From Takakia lepidozioides (Eukaryota; Streptophyta; Takakiopsida; Takakiales; Takakiaceae), in NCBI GenBank assembly GCA_030704615.1, contig CM060734.1, positions 21,140,001 through 21,204,000 on the forward strand: a DNA stretch of 64,000 nucleotides, in the 5' to 3' direction. The notes under the pieces were generated by a model, which saw only the letters and a list, made by a program, of their open reading frames with translations, searched no databases and was not told the origin of the DNA. Shown one piece after another: positions 33,001 to 45,665 of this stretch. Each line of letters opens with the position of its first letter. Within the stretch, counting starts at the first letter, position 1. A program made the position numbers and the translations under genes.

Positions 33001-35734
33001 AACTGTTCAGTAATGTACTTCAGCACGTGAATGGAGATTAACTGAGAAATGTAGTTTCTGTGTGTGTATGAGGGAGTCCAGTAGGTTATGCTGTCAGTTT
33101 GATCATCACCAGCTTTTAGTTGCTTGATTGCAACCCGAGTGTTGAGGTGTTGTGTGGTATAGATGTCTGTGCATTGATATCCTGCTTCCTTGTTTTTGTG
33201 CCAGTTAACGAAAAAAATACTCCCATGCCAGTGAATCTAAATGTGCATGAGCATCGTAATCGTAGGTGTAGAGGCCAAGTTGCCTTGATAACTGCCTTTG
33301 CCTGGGGCTTGGACGTATCATAAATCTTTTGCAGTTGCTGTGTAAAGCGTGAGTGGTTATCAATCTGTCTTACCCCTGAGACATTTTTGCGTGTAGATCA
33401 AGAAATGGGACAAGACTTGGAAATGGCAACACTCAGGCATGCCCCCCCCAATCTACAGCAGCAGGATGCCGAAGGCAAAGCTTCAGAGGTGATGCAAGAG
33501 GAGCCTGCAACTTGTGGAGGCAAGAGAGATGAGCCTTCATCTAGCGGGGCCAATGGATCAAGTGAGGATCGATCACAGAAAGCAATTGACTTGATAGGTG
33601 GCATAGCCTGTCAGCCTCCCACTGAAGACGGGGAACAACCTGGGGAGAGTGAAGATGGCGATGAGGTTTTGGATCGAGGTGGCAGCAATAGCCCAAGGAA
33701 TAAGGGAAATTTGAGGTCTGACTCGAGTTCCTTTCCAACTTTGGAGCTCTCTTTAAAACGGCCGCGGGCTGTTGGTGATAATGATGGTGATGCAGATGAC
33801 CGTCGGGTGCTCCGTCACTCTGGAAGCTCAGCTTTTTCAAGGTGATACTTTCACCATGTATTTGCTGTATCTGAACCTTCTGGTTCAGTTGTACACAAAC
33901 AATCAGGGATCGATTATAGACACTCAGGTTCCTTTGTTTGTTGTGTCGCTGCCATCACCATGTTTTGTGAGTTGTTCTCTATTGAACGGTGCATGCCTAC
34001 AGTAATATCCTACTCAATGGAAGCCAAGTTACCTTATTAGTGAAGTCCATGGTCAATTCCGTTTGCCACTCTGTTGCTCTCTTTACGGAACTTTCAGACT
34101 CAAAAGTATGTCCTAGTCAAGGGAAGTGAAGTGAACTCGTGAGTTAAGTCCGTGCTCGCTCTTTTTGAGACTCCGGTCGTGCTCTTCTCCAATTTCTGTC
34201 GGGGAATTTATGTTGGTCTACAAGTACCTGCACCAATGACTGATTCGGAGGAAATTTTTGGCCTGGCTTGTTCTTGGCTGCAGGTACAGCACAAGTGGGC
34301 AACACCAGCATCCTGCAGGTGGTGGGCTTTCTCTGAATGGATATGTAATGACAGGTGGCTATGGTGCTCACCTCTCTTCTGGCGGTGTCACAGTAGTGGA
34401 CCGGGCAGGCTCATCAAAGGGAAGTGGAGAGGCTTCCATGCCCTTGCCATTGTACCCCCAGACATTTCCTGGTGGGAATGGCCAAGATACTAGTTCCTCA
34501 GTGGCAGGGGCATCAACTCAGGATGCGCGACCAATCAAGGATGAGACAGTGCTTGTGCCTGGTATGCCTATGACCATACCCATCTCTCCTCCTGGCTTGG
34601 TGGCATACGAGGGCGTTTCTGCTGGGTATGCGCCTGCAATACATCCCATGTACTATACTCACCCTGGTGGACCAGCATGGGTGACAGGTCCTTCCTCTCA
34701 TGTAGCTGATGGTGGGGAGGTATTTGACCATCCCTCAGCATATCATGAGTGCAATGCTTGTCCCGGCCATTTTTCTCATCCGCATGGTCACCGGCACTCG
34801 CACCACCACAGCCATCACCATCAGAACACACAACGTCACCACCATCATCATCACCATAGTCATGGGCCTCAACCTTCATCTCTCCTATCCCAGCAGGAAG
34901 AGCAACAAACCGGAAAGTCTGGCCCTGGAGGTCCCCGCTGTGGATCATCAAATATGGTCCCAACTGTGCTAGACGGAAACAACGGGCAGAGCGGCAGTAG
35001 TAATGGGTATGGAAGCAAAGGGAATGGAAATGGTTCTGTCAATGGATGTGCCTCTGGGAGCAACAATGGTAGCAATGGACATAATGGGCACAACCATGGG
35101 CATAGCTGTGTGACAGTGGGTGTGACAGCCACAACTAATGGAGATAGTGGGAACAAGGGAAACAGCGGGAGTGGGGTGGGTAATTGCATGAATACGGCCG
35201 ATGGGGCTATGGGTCCCGAACAAACCCGTTTTGCACAACGAGAGGCAGCCCTGAATAAGTTTCGGCAGAAAAGAAAGGAAAGGTGCTTCGAGAAAAAGGT
35301 GAGTCTCACTCAGGTGTTGGCCTGTCCATGTATGCTTTTATTTGAATGTAGAATTACTGCTTATTTAGGTACCCATGAGAATGTGGGGATGTCTTTTTTG
35401 CCTTTCTTGGCTTGTCCGCTGGTCTTGTGAATACTGTCTGTATCCCCTCTTTCATTGCATCTTCAGTTTTGTTTGTAGCACCTTCAAGTACATGTCTCAC
35501 TCCATGTTCTGGTGGGTCACAACCCAACAACTGTTTCTCGGGCAGGCTTCTACACTGTGAAGGGGAGTATCATGGGTAGTACAGCATATTTGCCCCCTTG
35601 CCCATGAAACTAATGTTTTGTGTGTGCAGGTTCGGTATCAAAGCAGAAAGAGACTTGCAGAGCAGCGACCCCGAGTGCGAGGTCAGTTTGTACGGCAGAC
35701 GGTCTATGACTTCTCTGCTGGTGAGGCAGACTAG
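30091..35734 (+). CDS. Clock pseudo-response regulator (PRR7/PRR37-like), receiver + CCT
   Basis: Eight coding exons in consistent phase: 30091-30655, 30822-30983, 31264-31397, 32204-32359, 32619-32721, 33397-33841, 34284-35298 and 35630-35734, giving about 894 residues. The first donor is an unusual GTCGAT; the others are ordinary. The N-terminal ~160 residues are charged. The receiver domain (about 163-287) has [17 protein letters not shown] with Asp215, MMSSHDS, and LVKP with Lys267. Next come the SSGSGS stretch and ELSLKRPR...[12 protein letters not shown], both typical of PRR7/PRR3-type proteins. A His-rich run and an N/G/S-rich region precede the CCT domain (about 841-883), which binds DNA in CONSTANS/TOC1/PRR proteins. 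PRRs are nuclear transcriptional repressors of clock genes. The ATG at 30091 is chosen because in-frame upstream sequence lacks another ATG. The receiver keeps the phospho-acceptor Asp, unlike angiosperm PRRs. The gene appears intact. Confidence 0.93.
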
Positions 35735-37971
35735 ATGGACTAGTTGAGGATTGTTTGGAGATTCTCTCTAGTTTATTGACCTCCCCAGGTTCTGATGAAC
35801 TCATCGGTGAAGTTTTTACTTGCTTGTGTGATGCCTGTATTGATGGGTATGTCTTGTAAGGACTGTCCAAGCGACCTCTGTCTCTGTGAATTGCTTGATT
35901 CTAGTTTCACAAGGGTCTATAATCATTTCATTTCAAAGTTCCGGATGACTCCTTGTCCAGTTCTTGTTGCAGAGTAGACAAATGACTCGCAGGTTGGTTG
36001 TGCAAGTTTCAGAAAAGACTATTTTAAAACTTGCATTTTTTATTTTTTAAAATAGAAGGCCAATTCATATTAATATGAAGGTGTCTTGGAAAAATTAACC
36101 AAGACAGGAGGCCATAAGGCAAATACATAGCAAGCAAACGGGTAGCACCCAGGAACCAGCCACTGAGGACAAAACTCTACTGAAATACCAAGACTAACTG
36201 CTTCCACTGCGAGTTACTAGTCAAGGTATACAGAATTAAACCCGAGGGGGACAGAAAATCTAGGGGCAGCTTCATCTGGAATCAGCCAGAAAACTGAAGA
36301 CTGGGCCATAGATTAAATCTAAGCAGGAAAGCACTAGGGAAGAAGCACCTATTGTGAACCAGGCCCCATGTATGCTCTAATAAATGAATCATTTCGGCCA
36401 AAAATAGTGGTAACTATGCTCATCTACTGCACCAATCATGGCTCACACTGGTTTCTATTGCTTTGGGATGTGGTTGGTTGGAGAAAGCGCCCCACTTTAA
36501 CTCATGACTGCACCAAAATTGAAACAAGACGGTTCACTAAGGTAGATGACCCATAATGGACCCTTCAAGCAATTTAGGGTGCTCTGAGTGGCAGATTTCG
36601 AGTTTGTTTTTGTCGATTAGGAAATGAAAACTTAGGAAATGAAAACTACGGGGATTGCCAAAGTTTCAGGATTTTTTTACTTTATATGTAATTTCTATGA
36701 ATTTTTAAGGTGGAAAATACAAAAATACCCACTTATGACCAGTAGCTCCTACCAAGTGTGAACAAAACTCATGCCAAAATGACCTCAAGATGGCGGTAAC
36801 CCGGATCATCTACACAATGTGAATGGTTCGGGAAAGCTGTCAAAAGTGACTCAGGCACGTAACTGTCCACTCCCATGCAATAACAAATGACTGCTGTTTT
36901 TAAAATTGAACCTTTGTTTCTTATTCTAACATCTTAAGAAAGTAACTCTACCTAACCGTGCCTTAATGTGTTGCCTAAATAAAAATAGATTTGGCTTGAT
37001 GCCATATCATGAATGGATTGTACTTGTGGGACCAAGTGCTCACTTAGTGTGTACAATATGGCCACTTATGTTAATAAAAGTTCATTCTTTGCACCTAAAA
37101 CGGTTGATCTGATGTGGATGGACCATTCTAGGTCCCTGATTGTTTATTTGATGCACATTTATAGGGATCCATTTCAGAACGTGGTCTGAATTGGGTCATC
37201 TACCTTATGAAAGAGGTAGTGAGCCCAGAGCGATTGTAGTGGGCCATGTCTAGAACTACATAAAGCAAAGTAAACCAAAGGATCCTGCCAACTTCAATTG
37301 TGATCAATCTAGCTTGAACTTGTGTGCTTTTGCCGCTTAATTTCACATGGATCAAGCAGCTTTGGCGAGAGCCATTGGATCACACAGAAGATGCACCATT
37401 GATTTACATGTTTCACATGGATCTAGCAAAAAATTCATGCAGTATATATGTTGCTATTGTGCGAAGGCGAAGTGGCTCTTAGTTACGCCGGCCTCGGCCG
37501 GAGTCTTTTCTCTCTCTCCTATTATGCATAAGTGAGCTCTCTTTCCATACTTGCAATGACCTCATTAGAAGGGGAACGTGGTTTCCCTATGTGCTCTTGT
37601 GAAATATGCTATAGTGATAAGTATAGACTTATCAATACTAGCCAACTGTTTTTTGTTTATTTTATTTATTTTTTGGCAAATGGATGAAGCCCTGAACTTT
37701 ATTTGAATGGGGAAAAATTAAACCCCAGAGGAGCCATAAAGCATGCACACCAGTTGACGCGGGACAAACCCAGAGATCCATGACGAGAGAGAACCATCCT
37801 GTCGGATGAAAGTTATAGCTATTGCCCTAGACTAACACCTAGGAACGAGGTACGACTGAATCAGAGACCACGAGCTGTGAGCTCTCGATTTGAGGGCGAA
37901 ATTTGGTAAAGAGGATAGTCGAGCAGACCCGCTAAAACCCTACCTCTGATCTTAAGAGCAAATGACAGAAC
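35735..37971. other. PRR 3' flank and decayed repeats
   Basis: The PRR 3'UTR probably lies in the first few hundred bases. Two similar noncoding segments near 36050-36130 and 37690-37760 share GGAAAAATTAA and AGGAGCCATAAAG-like words and may be ends of decayed elements. GTGGCTCTTAGTTACGCCGG at 37470 recurs at 48775. No gene is supported. Confidence 0.4.
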
Positions 37972-40587
37972 TTATGAAACCCTGCTAAGACCTCTCCACT
38001 TCCTTATGTATGCCTCCAATGACATTTGGGGAGGGGAAACAATCAAAATGTTCAGGTCCTTCAAAGTCTGATCCAGCACAATGACAACGCGCTTTTCGAG
38101 CTGCAAATTGTATATTTGTCAGAATTGCAAATAAGATACTCATCACATACTTGAAGAGAAGAAAACGACATGTTTGAATACAGTATGGTGCTCTTTGGGA
38201 ACTGATTCAAGTCCTTTATTGTTTGATCTGAGTTCCATATCTCCAGCCACCTTATTTTTGTTTGTGGGTCGACCATCGATATGGCCAGCCGGTGCAATTT
38301 CTCCTGCTGCATCTCCGGATACACATGCTTGTCATAGTGTGTTTTGATCTGCTGAAGGAACTCAGAACCAAGTCCAGGATCTACTATTCTAAGCTGCTTT
38401 CCGAAGGCGGACATCAATTTGGTTCTTCCCTTTTCAAACTCCTTCTTTATTGCAGCTTCCACACCCTTTGATGTCCTTAGTTCCTCTGGTGTAGTGCGGT
38501 AATATTCGGATTTTCCCTTCTCAGCTGCCTCTGCCAGTTCTTGCTGCATTGATTCAAGTAGTGATTAGCACCAAAGGGACTACAAACATGTATTCGAAAA
38601 GTAAACTGAGTACAGACTCGGGCTTACCGCATACATGTACTCCAGAAACGCCTCTCGTGTCAAAGAATACCAAGTGCCTGTAGCTCTTCCTGTTTCGCAC
38701 TTCTTGATTATATTGGGTGGGAGTACTGTCCGAAAATCATCCAGCTTCATCATACCAATCCTCTGAATTCGGAATAGTGTGTGGACCAAGCTTGTTGTCA
38801 CATGCGATTTCTCTGTCGATCTGCAAAAACATTGGAAACATTGCATTCCTTAACACTGTTTTTTGGGGATTAATAAGACACTACAGAGGGAATGAAATCT
38901 CCTGGATGACTTACTTGTTCTCGTGCATAGCTGTAAGAAGCCTAGCGATGTCGTTTCCTGGATCCAAAACCATTGCCTCCACAGCAACATGCTTGTCTTT
39001 GTCTTTCGCATGGTGTTTCTGAATGTATCCCATCCATGCCAGCAATCGGTGGTTGCCGTCCCAGACGTAGAACATGTGGTTGCAGAATTGCTGGGTGTTC
39101 TTTCCCATCATGAGGCCCAGCTCGAACTCCTCATTGGCATCTTTCCAGCACTCATCCCAGTTATCACTGATCTCTGGAGACACTAATGTGCTTTTCCCAT
39201 TTATATCCGTCAGTGACACATAAAAAACTTGTGCACCAAGTCTATATCCATGCACAAAATCACTCTCCAATTTTGTTATGTCATGGGAAAGAGGTGGACG
39301 CACAACAGGCATAGATATCATCCGGCACAGAGGGATGTCCAGACGCCCTCCAGATACGAGCATGTCCCTTATAACCTCCTGAGAGTTTACCTTCTGGAAT
39401 GACATGAGTTCTTTCACCTTGTCAAGGTAGTGCACTTCAGATTCATCTGCTTCATCTGTATTCTCTGAGCTTTTTCCGGACTCGTCCCCATCTCCAGATC
39501 TTTTCCCCTCTGATCCTGTAGGCTTCGACCTCACAGTTTTCTGCACGATGCCATTCAATTCTGACTGAGTAATTTGCAAATAGTGAACGGCGGTAACGAC
39601 CATCACTCTGTCTCCAAGAAACTCACTATGAATGGTGTGAAACAATTCAACACAATCTACACAAGCAAAGCTGATCCTGCCGTATTCAAAACAAAAGCGA
39701 GAGCGATAGCGAACGGCGTTAATGACAATCACAAAAGATAAGGACCTGCCGGATCGGTGTTGTGTAATGACATCTATGTGTAAGTGATTGGCGGCAACGA
39801 CATTCAATATAGTTTAGGGCGGACAGTAAGTGCAGATTATTCAGATTGACTCCATTGTGATTATCGTCGCCAGCATGGGAAGAGGAAGGACTGCTTGAAA
39901 GGCAATCAGACAGACTGTATGATCTGAACAACGATGATTGACGGTATGCCGACCCTCACTCTCTCTTCAAACACATAGGTACATAAATCTCATGAGGAGA
40001 ATCAAATGGCGTTAACGACGCTCGCAATTCAGTAGACTTCAATCACATGTTCCTGCTAAAGAAGGGAAGAGGAAGGACTGCTTGAAAGGCAATCAGACAG
40101 ACTGTATGATCTGAACAACAGTGAATGACGGTACCGATAGTCACCCACTCATTGTGCGGTAAACCCTTAGCAGAGGAGTAGAAAGCAAATCACCGTTGTG
40201 ATGGTCGGTAGCGACAATCCCTGTCTGGGACATTCCACTCAATCTCTACGCAGATCTTCAACAATGAAATGTAAGTTAGAGAAAACTTACTGGCGCCTTC
40301 TTAGGTTTTGAAATTGGATCCCCGTCTGCAGCTTTCCTCTTCCCTCTCACATTTGCTGGAATTTCGGTCTGCTCTAGGATTTCTGGACCTTCTCTCGGTT
40401 TGGCGTTCCTCGTGCTTCCACCTCCTTCAGTGTGCCTGCGAGTCATCTCTGCATCCACAAGCTGGCGCACTCTTATCGCCGACTGTGTCATAGCCGCTGC
40501 CTCAGTCTCCGTCTGCTCTTGTGAATCAGTCTCCGTGTTCACCTGTTGCCTTGGCCCGGTGTTCTCCAACAAACGACGCCTCGTCAT
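37972..40587 (-). CDS. ParB-like domain gene, paralog without methyltransferase
   Basis: Five exons in consistent phase on the minus strand: 40587-40291, 39564-38915, 38820-38628, 38543-38151 and 38100-37972, about 553 residues, all GT-AG. The first exon is basic with RKR/KPKKAP clusters, so nuclear targeting is likely. Exon 2 has an acidic linker, then IPLCRMISMPVVRPPL and, about 100 residues on, MFYVWDGNHRLLAWM. The spacing and the GxHR-like DGNHR resemble the ParB N-terminal fold. Exons 3-5 are helical. The protein matches the 57469-63691 gene from the ParB-like part through the segment encoded at about 60.9-61.1 kb there (shared TWY.L, EKLHRLA, RWL.IWN and an I.SP...SL..Y block) but stops where the other continues to a methyltransferase half. 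It reads as an intact short paralog. Function unknown. The ATG at 40587 is the first in the frame. Confidence 0.7.
39565..40290 (-). repeat. Repeat-rich first intron of the ParB-like gene
   Basis: A ~55-bp block (GGGAAGAGGAAGGACTGCTT and onward) occurs at 39877-39931 and again at 40065-40119, a 188-bp step. GGCGGTAACGAC-like words with variants recur throughout (39590, 39712, 39787, 39938, 40010, 40127, 40203). The intron therefore consists largely of diverged tandem repeats. Confidence 0.65.
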
Positions 40588-41442
40588 TTGCTCTCTTGCT
40601 CTGCGTCTCTCTCTAAGGGAAGTAAAATAAAGAGACTTTCTTCTCTTTCGTATTGTAGAAGGAACCCTCTCCAGCTTGACTACCACTCTCTCTCTAAGCG
40701 CGAAAAGTAGAAAAACGTAGTGACTCCCGATTTCTTGCGGGATTGCCTGCGTTGTTGCTTGTCTCTAGAAGCATCGGATTCCCTCTCGCGTGACCGTTAC
40801 ACATAGTCGTTCCCTTATTAGTGCACATGCCAGCAATTGGTGTACAGCTGTTCGTATTCAGTTATGGATGTCTGACGTGTGTCGCCCAAAATAAACGGCG
40901 TGTTCTTTATTAGAACGGTTCAATATTTAAAAATAACAGCGAATCCCAGAAATCTTGGCGCACAGTCTTACACAAATAAATGTAAATGAACGAGAGTTTG
41001 ATGACAAATTTTGGAATATCATACACGGTCATCCTTGTTAGCCAAACCCCACATTCGTTTCACATTTGGAACTTTCCAGGTGCGCATGATCATTGGTAGT
41101 AGTATAAAGATACATTTACTTAATCTGCAATCCCATCCTCAGATCCCGTGGCATGCTTCCAGGAAGTCGGCTTTGTTATTGGGTTTATTGATGAGGTTCT
41201 GATTAACGGTTTAACAGCTGCCGACATTGCTCCTAGGGATACTCTGACCACTGGGCCCACAAGAAAAATAATTAAAATGGACGGCTGCATATCTGGAAAG
41301 AATAACATAATATGCACAGTCGTTGTCTGAGCTTCCTCCGCCATATTCTCTGCTCATTCTTCAACTGTGTTCTGGAGACATCAGTAAACCGATTTACACT
41401 AGATCTGCGATAGCAAGGTATAAACGTACGCGAGGAAGGAAG
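40588..41442. other. Intergenic between two divergent genes
   Basis: About 850 bases separate the ParB-like gene (minus) from the MULE-SWIM gene (plus), so promoters of both should lie here. An RA-rich leader (minus frame without ATG) continues to about 40686. No clear TATA box or other site was identified. Confidence 0.4.
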
Positions 41443-44400
41443 ATGGCTTCCTCTGAAGCGGAGTTCTTCTCTAACGACAAACCAATGCCGTTCTCCCAGG
41501 AAGTCCTTGACAATGGATTTGCAATTGTTCTGGAACATGTCTTGGCTACCCGTTTTCAGCTGCAGAATGGCTCCATCTTTTTGGAGAAAGAGGTGTACGA
41601 TCTTAAAGGGAAGTTGTTGAAATACTCTTCCAAAACCGTGATGAGACGACTCATATCAGCCAGTGGAGAGTGCGTCCTGGTCGATACAGAGTACTTGGAG
41701 AGCCTCGGCGAAAGTCCCTTGGGTCATATGTGACGCCCGGGACTGCTGCTTCGGTCGTTGAAGACAAGAGGGAGGTGGTGGTGAAAAAAGAACAGACGTC
41801 CTCCACTCCAATCGTTGAGCTTTCGGATTCGTCCGATGATGACATAAGTGAAATTCCAAATCCAGTCCTTCCTACTGTGCTTGGAGAAGCTGATGAAGAA
41901 GAGATTTGTAGTGTCATTCCAAAATTGCGGGCGATGGGAGGAATGGCTGGATTCAAAAGTGAGTTGCGGGGAATTGATTGGGAATCTTTGAAGCAGGTGC
42001 CTGTGAAGTTCTTGCCGGAGACTTTTGATGGCGATATCCTATTCGAGCTGCCTCCTCCTCCGCGAGTTGGAGGTGTAACAATCATGATGCATGGAATGGA
42101 CAAGAAACACGACGGGCACCCGTGGTGCAGAACAAAAACATGCAATATTCAGAATGATGACAAGCTTGTTTTCAGGAGGATAGTTTGCAATGGACACCTT
42201 AGGTGTGATAATTTGAATTGCAGACAATTTCTTCAGTTTGGGGTTCATAATCAAAGCGAATGGGAGGGTCTAGCGGAAAATCCATTTCAGCCTGGGACTG
42301 CCCCTCCACCGACAAACACTTTCGTCTGCAAATTCTGCAAACTTGTGCCATCCTGCTTGGCGCTCTGCGGAGCAAGAATGTACTATGTTGTCCACCGTTT
42401 GAAAACAATGACAAGAGCTTGTGTGCATTTCGGATTCCATAACCATCCTGTCTCGAAGGGGGATTACAGGGAGAGTGTTGAGATAGTATCGAGGTTGATT
42501 AAACAGGAGTTCGGGAGAAACCCATCCGCAACAACATCTGCAATTGCTCTTGGCGCAAGCAAGTCCTTCTTGGAAAGCCATATTTTGAGTGAAGGGGATT
42601 CTGTGGGGACTAAACTTGACGGTGCAGCATTGGACCTGGTCATGGATCATTTCTCCACTTTAAATTCACCTAACATTCGGCATCAGATCAATGCATTGAG
42701 AATGGGCTCTGGGATCAGAGGCTACATAGACAACATTTTGGAATTGAAACAAGTGAGCAAGTACGATTACATCCAGGACAATGTATTCCCAGGTCAAGGT
42801 GCCATCAAAGTTTTTCTTTTCAAAACGTCGACTGTTGGGGAGGGCAGTGGGGTTAGCCTCGTGAAGCGGATGCAGAAGACTGGGGACTTGCAGAACTTTT
42901 TTCTATGTTTGATCATGTGAAACGAGTGAAAGATTGGACGACAATGGCTTGTCATGTCTACGATCCAGTGTACCAACGAGTTATGACAATTGCAGTTTGT
43001 GACATGCAATCCGAGGATACGGAATCCCAGAAGCTCATGTGGAATTCCCTGATACGTGTCATGGGCTGCCATGGGCTGCCATCTCCAAATTTCGCAGGTT
43101 TCATGGCGGATAGTGCTCAAGCAAATTTCAATGCTGTTTGTATTGTCTTCGGATCGGGCGACCCAAAAGTGCCTATGCCAGGAAGAGAGCGTACATGTCT
43201 ATTCCATTGGACACAATCTCTGGAAAAACATACAAAGTCGGACATCAAACTAGAGATGCAGACTCAACACCGTAAATTGTGCAAAGAGTACAAAGATGCT
43301 AGAACAATGAAGGAGGCGGACACTTTGTTCCAGACAATTCGTGCCTGGTGGTTCTCTTCTGGAGCTGCATCACTTGAGAGTATGAGAGCATTGGAAGATT
43401 GGCTGGCGTTTTGGCACTTCCGGTATAGACAGTGAGGAGCAGCCATGCCATTGGTACGAGGCTTATATTTATTGCTTTATTCATACATTTGCTTTCCATT
43501 TTATTGTGTCCTCGCTTTCTTTATGTTGTTTCTGTTCACTGTTTTGAAGTGTGGTTCTGCACTTTGCAGAACATGTCCATTGAGGAAATGGCGAACATGT
43601 CATCTTGCAATTTGGCAGAAACTGTGCACAACGCATGGTTGCAGCAGTTTGGGAAACGAGGTCAGGATTTGTATGTGGCAACAACAGATGATTTGATACA
43701 TGCGTTGCAACAACAAACCCGATACCGTGATTTCTTACGAGGTGGGGTTGGTGGCAAGGGTCCGGACAAATGGGAGTTGATGTTGCGTGCTGCAAACAGA
43801 TCTGGGGATCCAATCAAGATAGCACGGGCGGTGAGCATGTATGCCCAGGGAACGCCACTTGTTTCTAGAGTTCCACATCTTGAAGGGGAGGAGAGATTCG
43901 GCTCATGTAAGAGGAAATTGAACACTCCACCTGGTTTGGATTCAGATTCCCACAGGGCAGACCGTGATAACTTCTCGAAGCCTTGTGTTCCCCTGCATGA
44001 CAGCTCCATGTCCGGAACCTCCATTGTGGAGGAACCTCCAACACGACGGCAAGCTCCAGCATCAAACAGTGCCACTGAAATGTGCAGGAGAGAAACAACC
44101 CCCTTGATGTGCTTGAGTCCGCATGCCCCGACCACGTTTGGCACATAGAACGCACAAGTGTAGGGTCTCGTGTGAAATGTACAGCGATCAGGGCAACTAA
44201 TTTCGAGAAGTGCACTTCATCTATATCCAGAGGTGGTGCCCGAACTCCTGCTCCGACTTTCACGGGCTTGATGCGTCCATACGGTCAACCAGAAGCCAAG
44301 AACCACAAGTTCTGGTTCTGCGCAGATGATTGTGCCAGATGTGTGCATGGAACTGTGTGTCCTTCCGTAGTGATGAAGCCATCTCCTCCAACCGTTTGGC

Positions 44401-44953
44401 CCGTGAAGGTGGGAACACATCTGAGCTTTCAGGAGATTGAAATGCTGGAGGAGGCAGGTTTTTCCCTTGCGAGACAACCCCAACTCCATGCATGTGCTAC
44501 TACTTCTGCGTCCTCCCGGGTCCCCCGGCAAATCCTGACTTGTGGCCAACCAAACGAGATGGAAAGCTCGTTCGGCGTTTCCCTCCAACTGCTGAACACT
44601 TTGGCAAAGTGGAGTCCGCAAGAATGCTCCAAGCTCGTGTTGGAAGCACCACGGAAGTACCCGATCCAGGATATGGTCGGGTATTCACAATCATCACTTC
44701 CACATCTGCTGTTCATGACAGGACCTACGACATCACGGTTTCCAATTTCCCCAATTGCACATGTCCTGATTTTGTGAATATGCTATCAACCAGTTTGGGC
44801 AAGAGAGGTAAATTCATACCCTGCAAACATTTGTATTTCATATTTTTGAAGAGGATGGTTTGCGATCCCAAACGTGACAACTTCATTCACCAGGCCACTA
44901 TGAGTTTCAACGAGGTCGATACTCTTTTGCAGCGGGATACAACACATGGGTAG
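41443..44953 (+). CDS. MULE-SWIM transposase-like protein (possible pseudogene)
   Basis: Parts in order: an N-terminal ~95 residues from the ATG at 41443; an acidic linker (VELSDSSDDD); a zinc-binding region (WCRTKTC, HLRCDNLNC, then FHNHPVSKG) like the FAR1/WRKY-GCM1 fingers of MULE proteins; a transposase-like core (42905-43434; TIAVCDMQSEDTES, FMADSAQANFNAV, RTCLFHW) with candidate catalytic acidic residues; and a C-terminal SWIM finger (CTCPDF, then PCKHLYF). An intron is likely between about 43435 and 43569 (acceptor TTTGCAG). Two single-base frame breaks occur, near 41715 (CCC run) and at the T run 42897-42902; further changes near 44100 and 44520 may be introns or breaks. The fragment at 11005-11488 is from the same family. 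It could be a mobile MULE, a domesticated gene, or a young pseudogene. No TIRs were found. Confidence 0.65.
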
Positions 44954-45665
44954 CATCAACTATGCAATGTGGTATGTGGACGACCATGATTTGAAATGTG
45001 TAATTCACATCAATTCGTCGGCGGTGCAATGATATGGCCTCCAACTATACGGAGTGAGCTCTGAGTGACAACTTTTAGGTAGTGCACATTTGTCATTGCA
45101 CCGTTCGAAGTCTACATGTCTTGCTGTCGCTATGCACTACAATCATCTTTTGAAGATGATCCTAACTCTCATTGTTATTTGAGGAGGGAGGAAGGTCTTC
45201 CCGTGGCAGCCTTTATGGCGCACACTTTGTGAGGATATTTTTTCGTCATCGTAATTGTAAAAGTGAAACAAGCATTTGTAATTGCACAATGTTGGATGTT
45301 GCAATTTTAGGCCTCAACGCTCGTCTTGATTCTATTTAGGCAAGATTCCCTGCATTAATTCCACGGTCATAGGACCATCCACGGTTATAGGCGGCGCATG
45401 TTAATGCTGACGTGGCAGATGACGGACAGTGCCACATCATCATTTACCGCCACATTAGCATGCTGACATGACGCTCACGCCACGTCAGCGTGTGTGCAGG
45501 CTCACGCCACGTCACTCCTGCGTGAGCGTACGCTCGCGCGCTCACGCGCAACGCTCACGCCATTGCGTCGTTGCTTGACAGCGATCCGCTCCCTCACTGC
45601 TATCATCGCCAACAAAAGACAGCTTGAATCCAGCCTCTCCACGGCCCCTTAGATACCACCGGGTT
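44954..45665. other. Intergenic with CACGTCA/GCTCACGC repeats
   Basis: No gene. At 45465-45570, GCTCACGCCACGTCA-like words repeat four or five times, including a GAGCGTACGCTC palindrome. These ACGT-core words could be protein-binding sites but may simply be a simple repeat. Confidence 0.4.

Noticed and set aside
33205-33265. Possible extra PRR exon
   Set aside because: It has an acceptor and an open frame, but including it breaks the phase; joining 32721 directly to 33397 keeps the frame.
34963-35309. Minus-strand Leu/Pro-rich frames opposite PRR exon 7
   Set aside because: Shadows of the N/G/S-rich coding exon.
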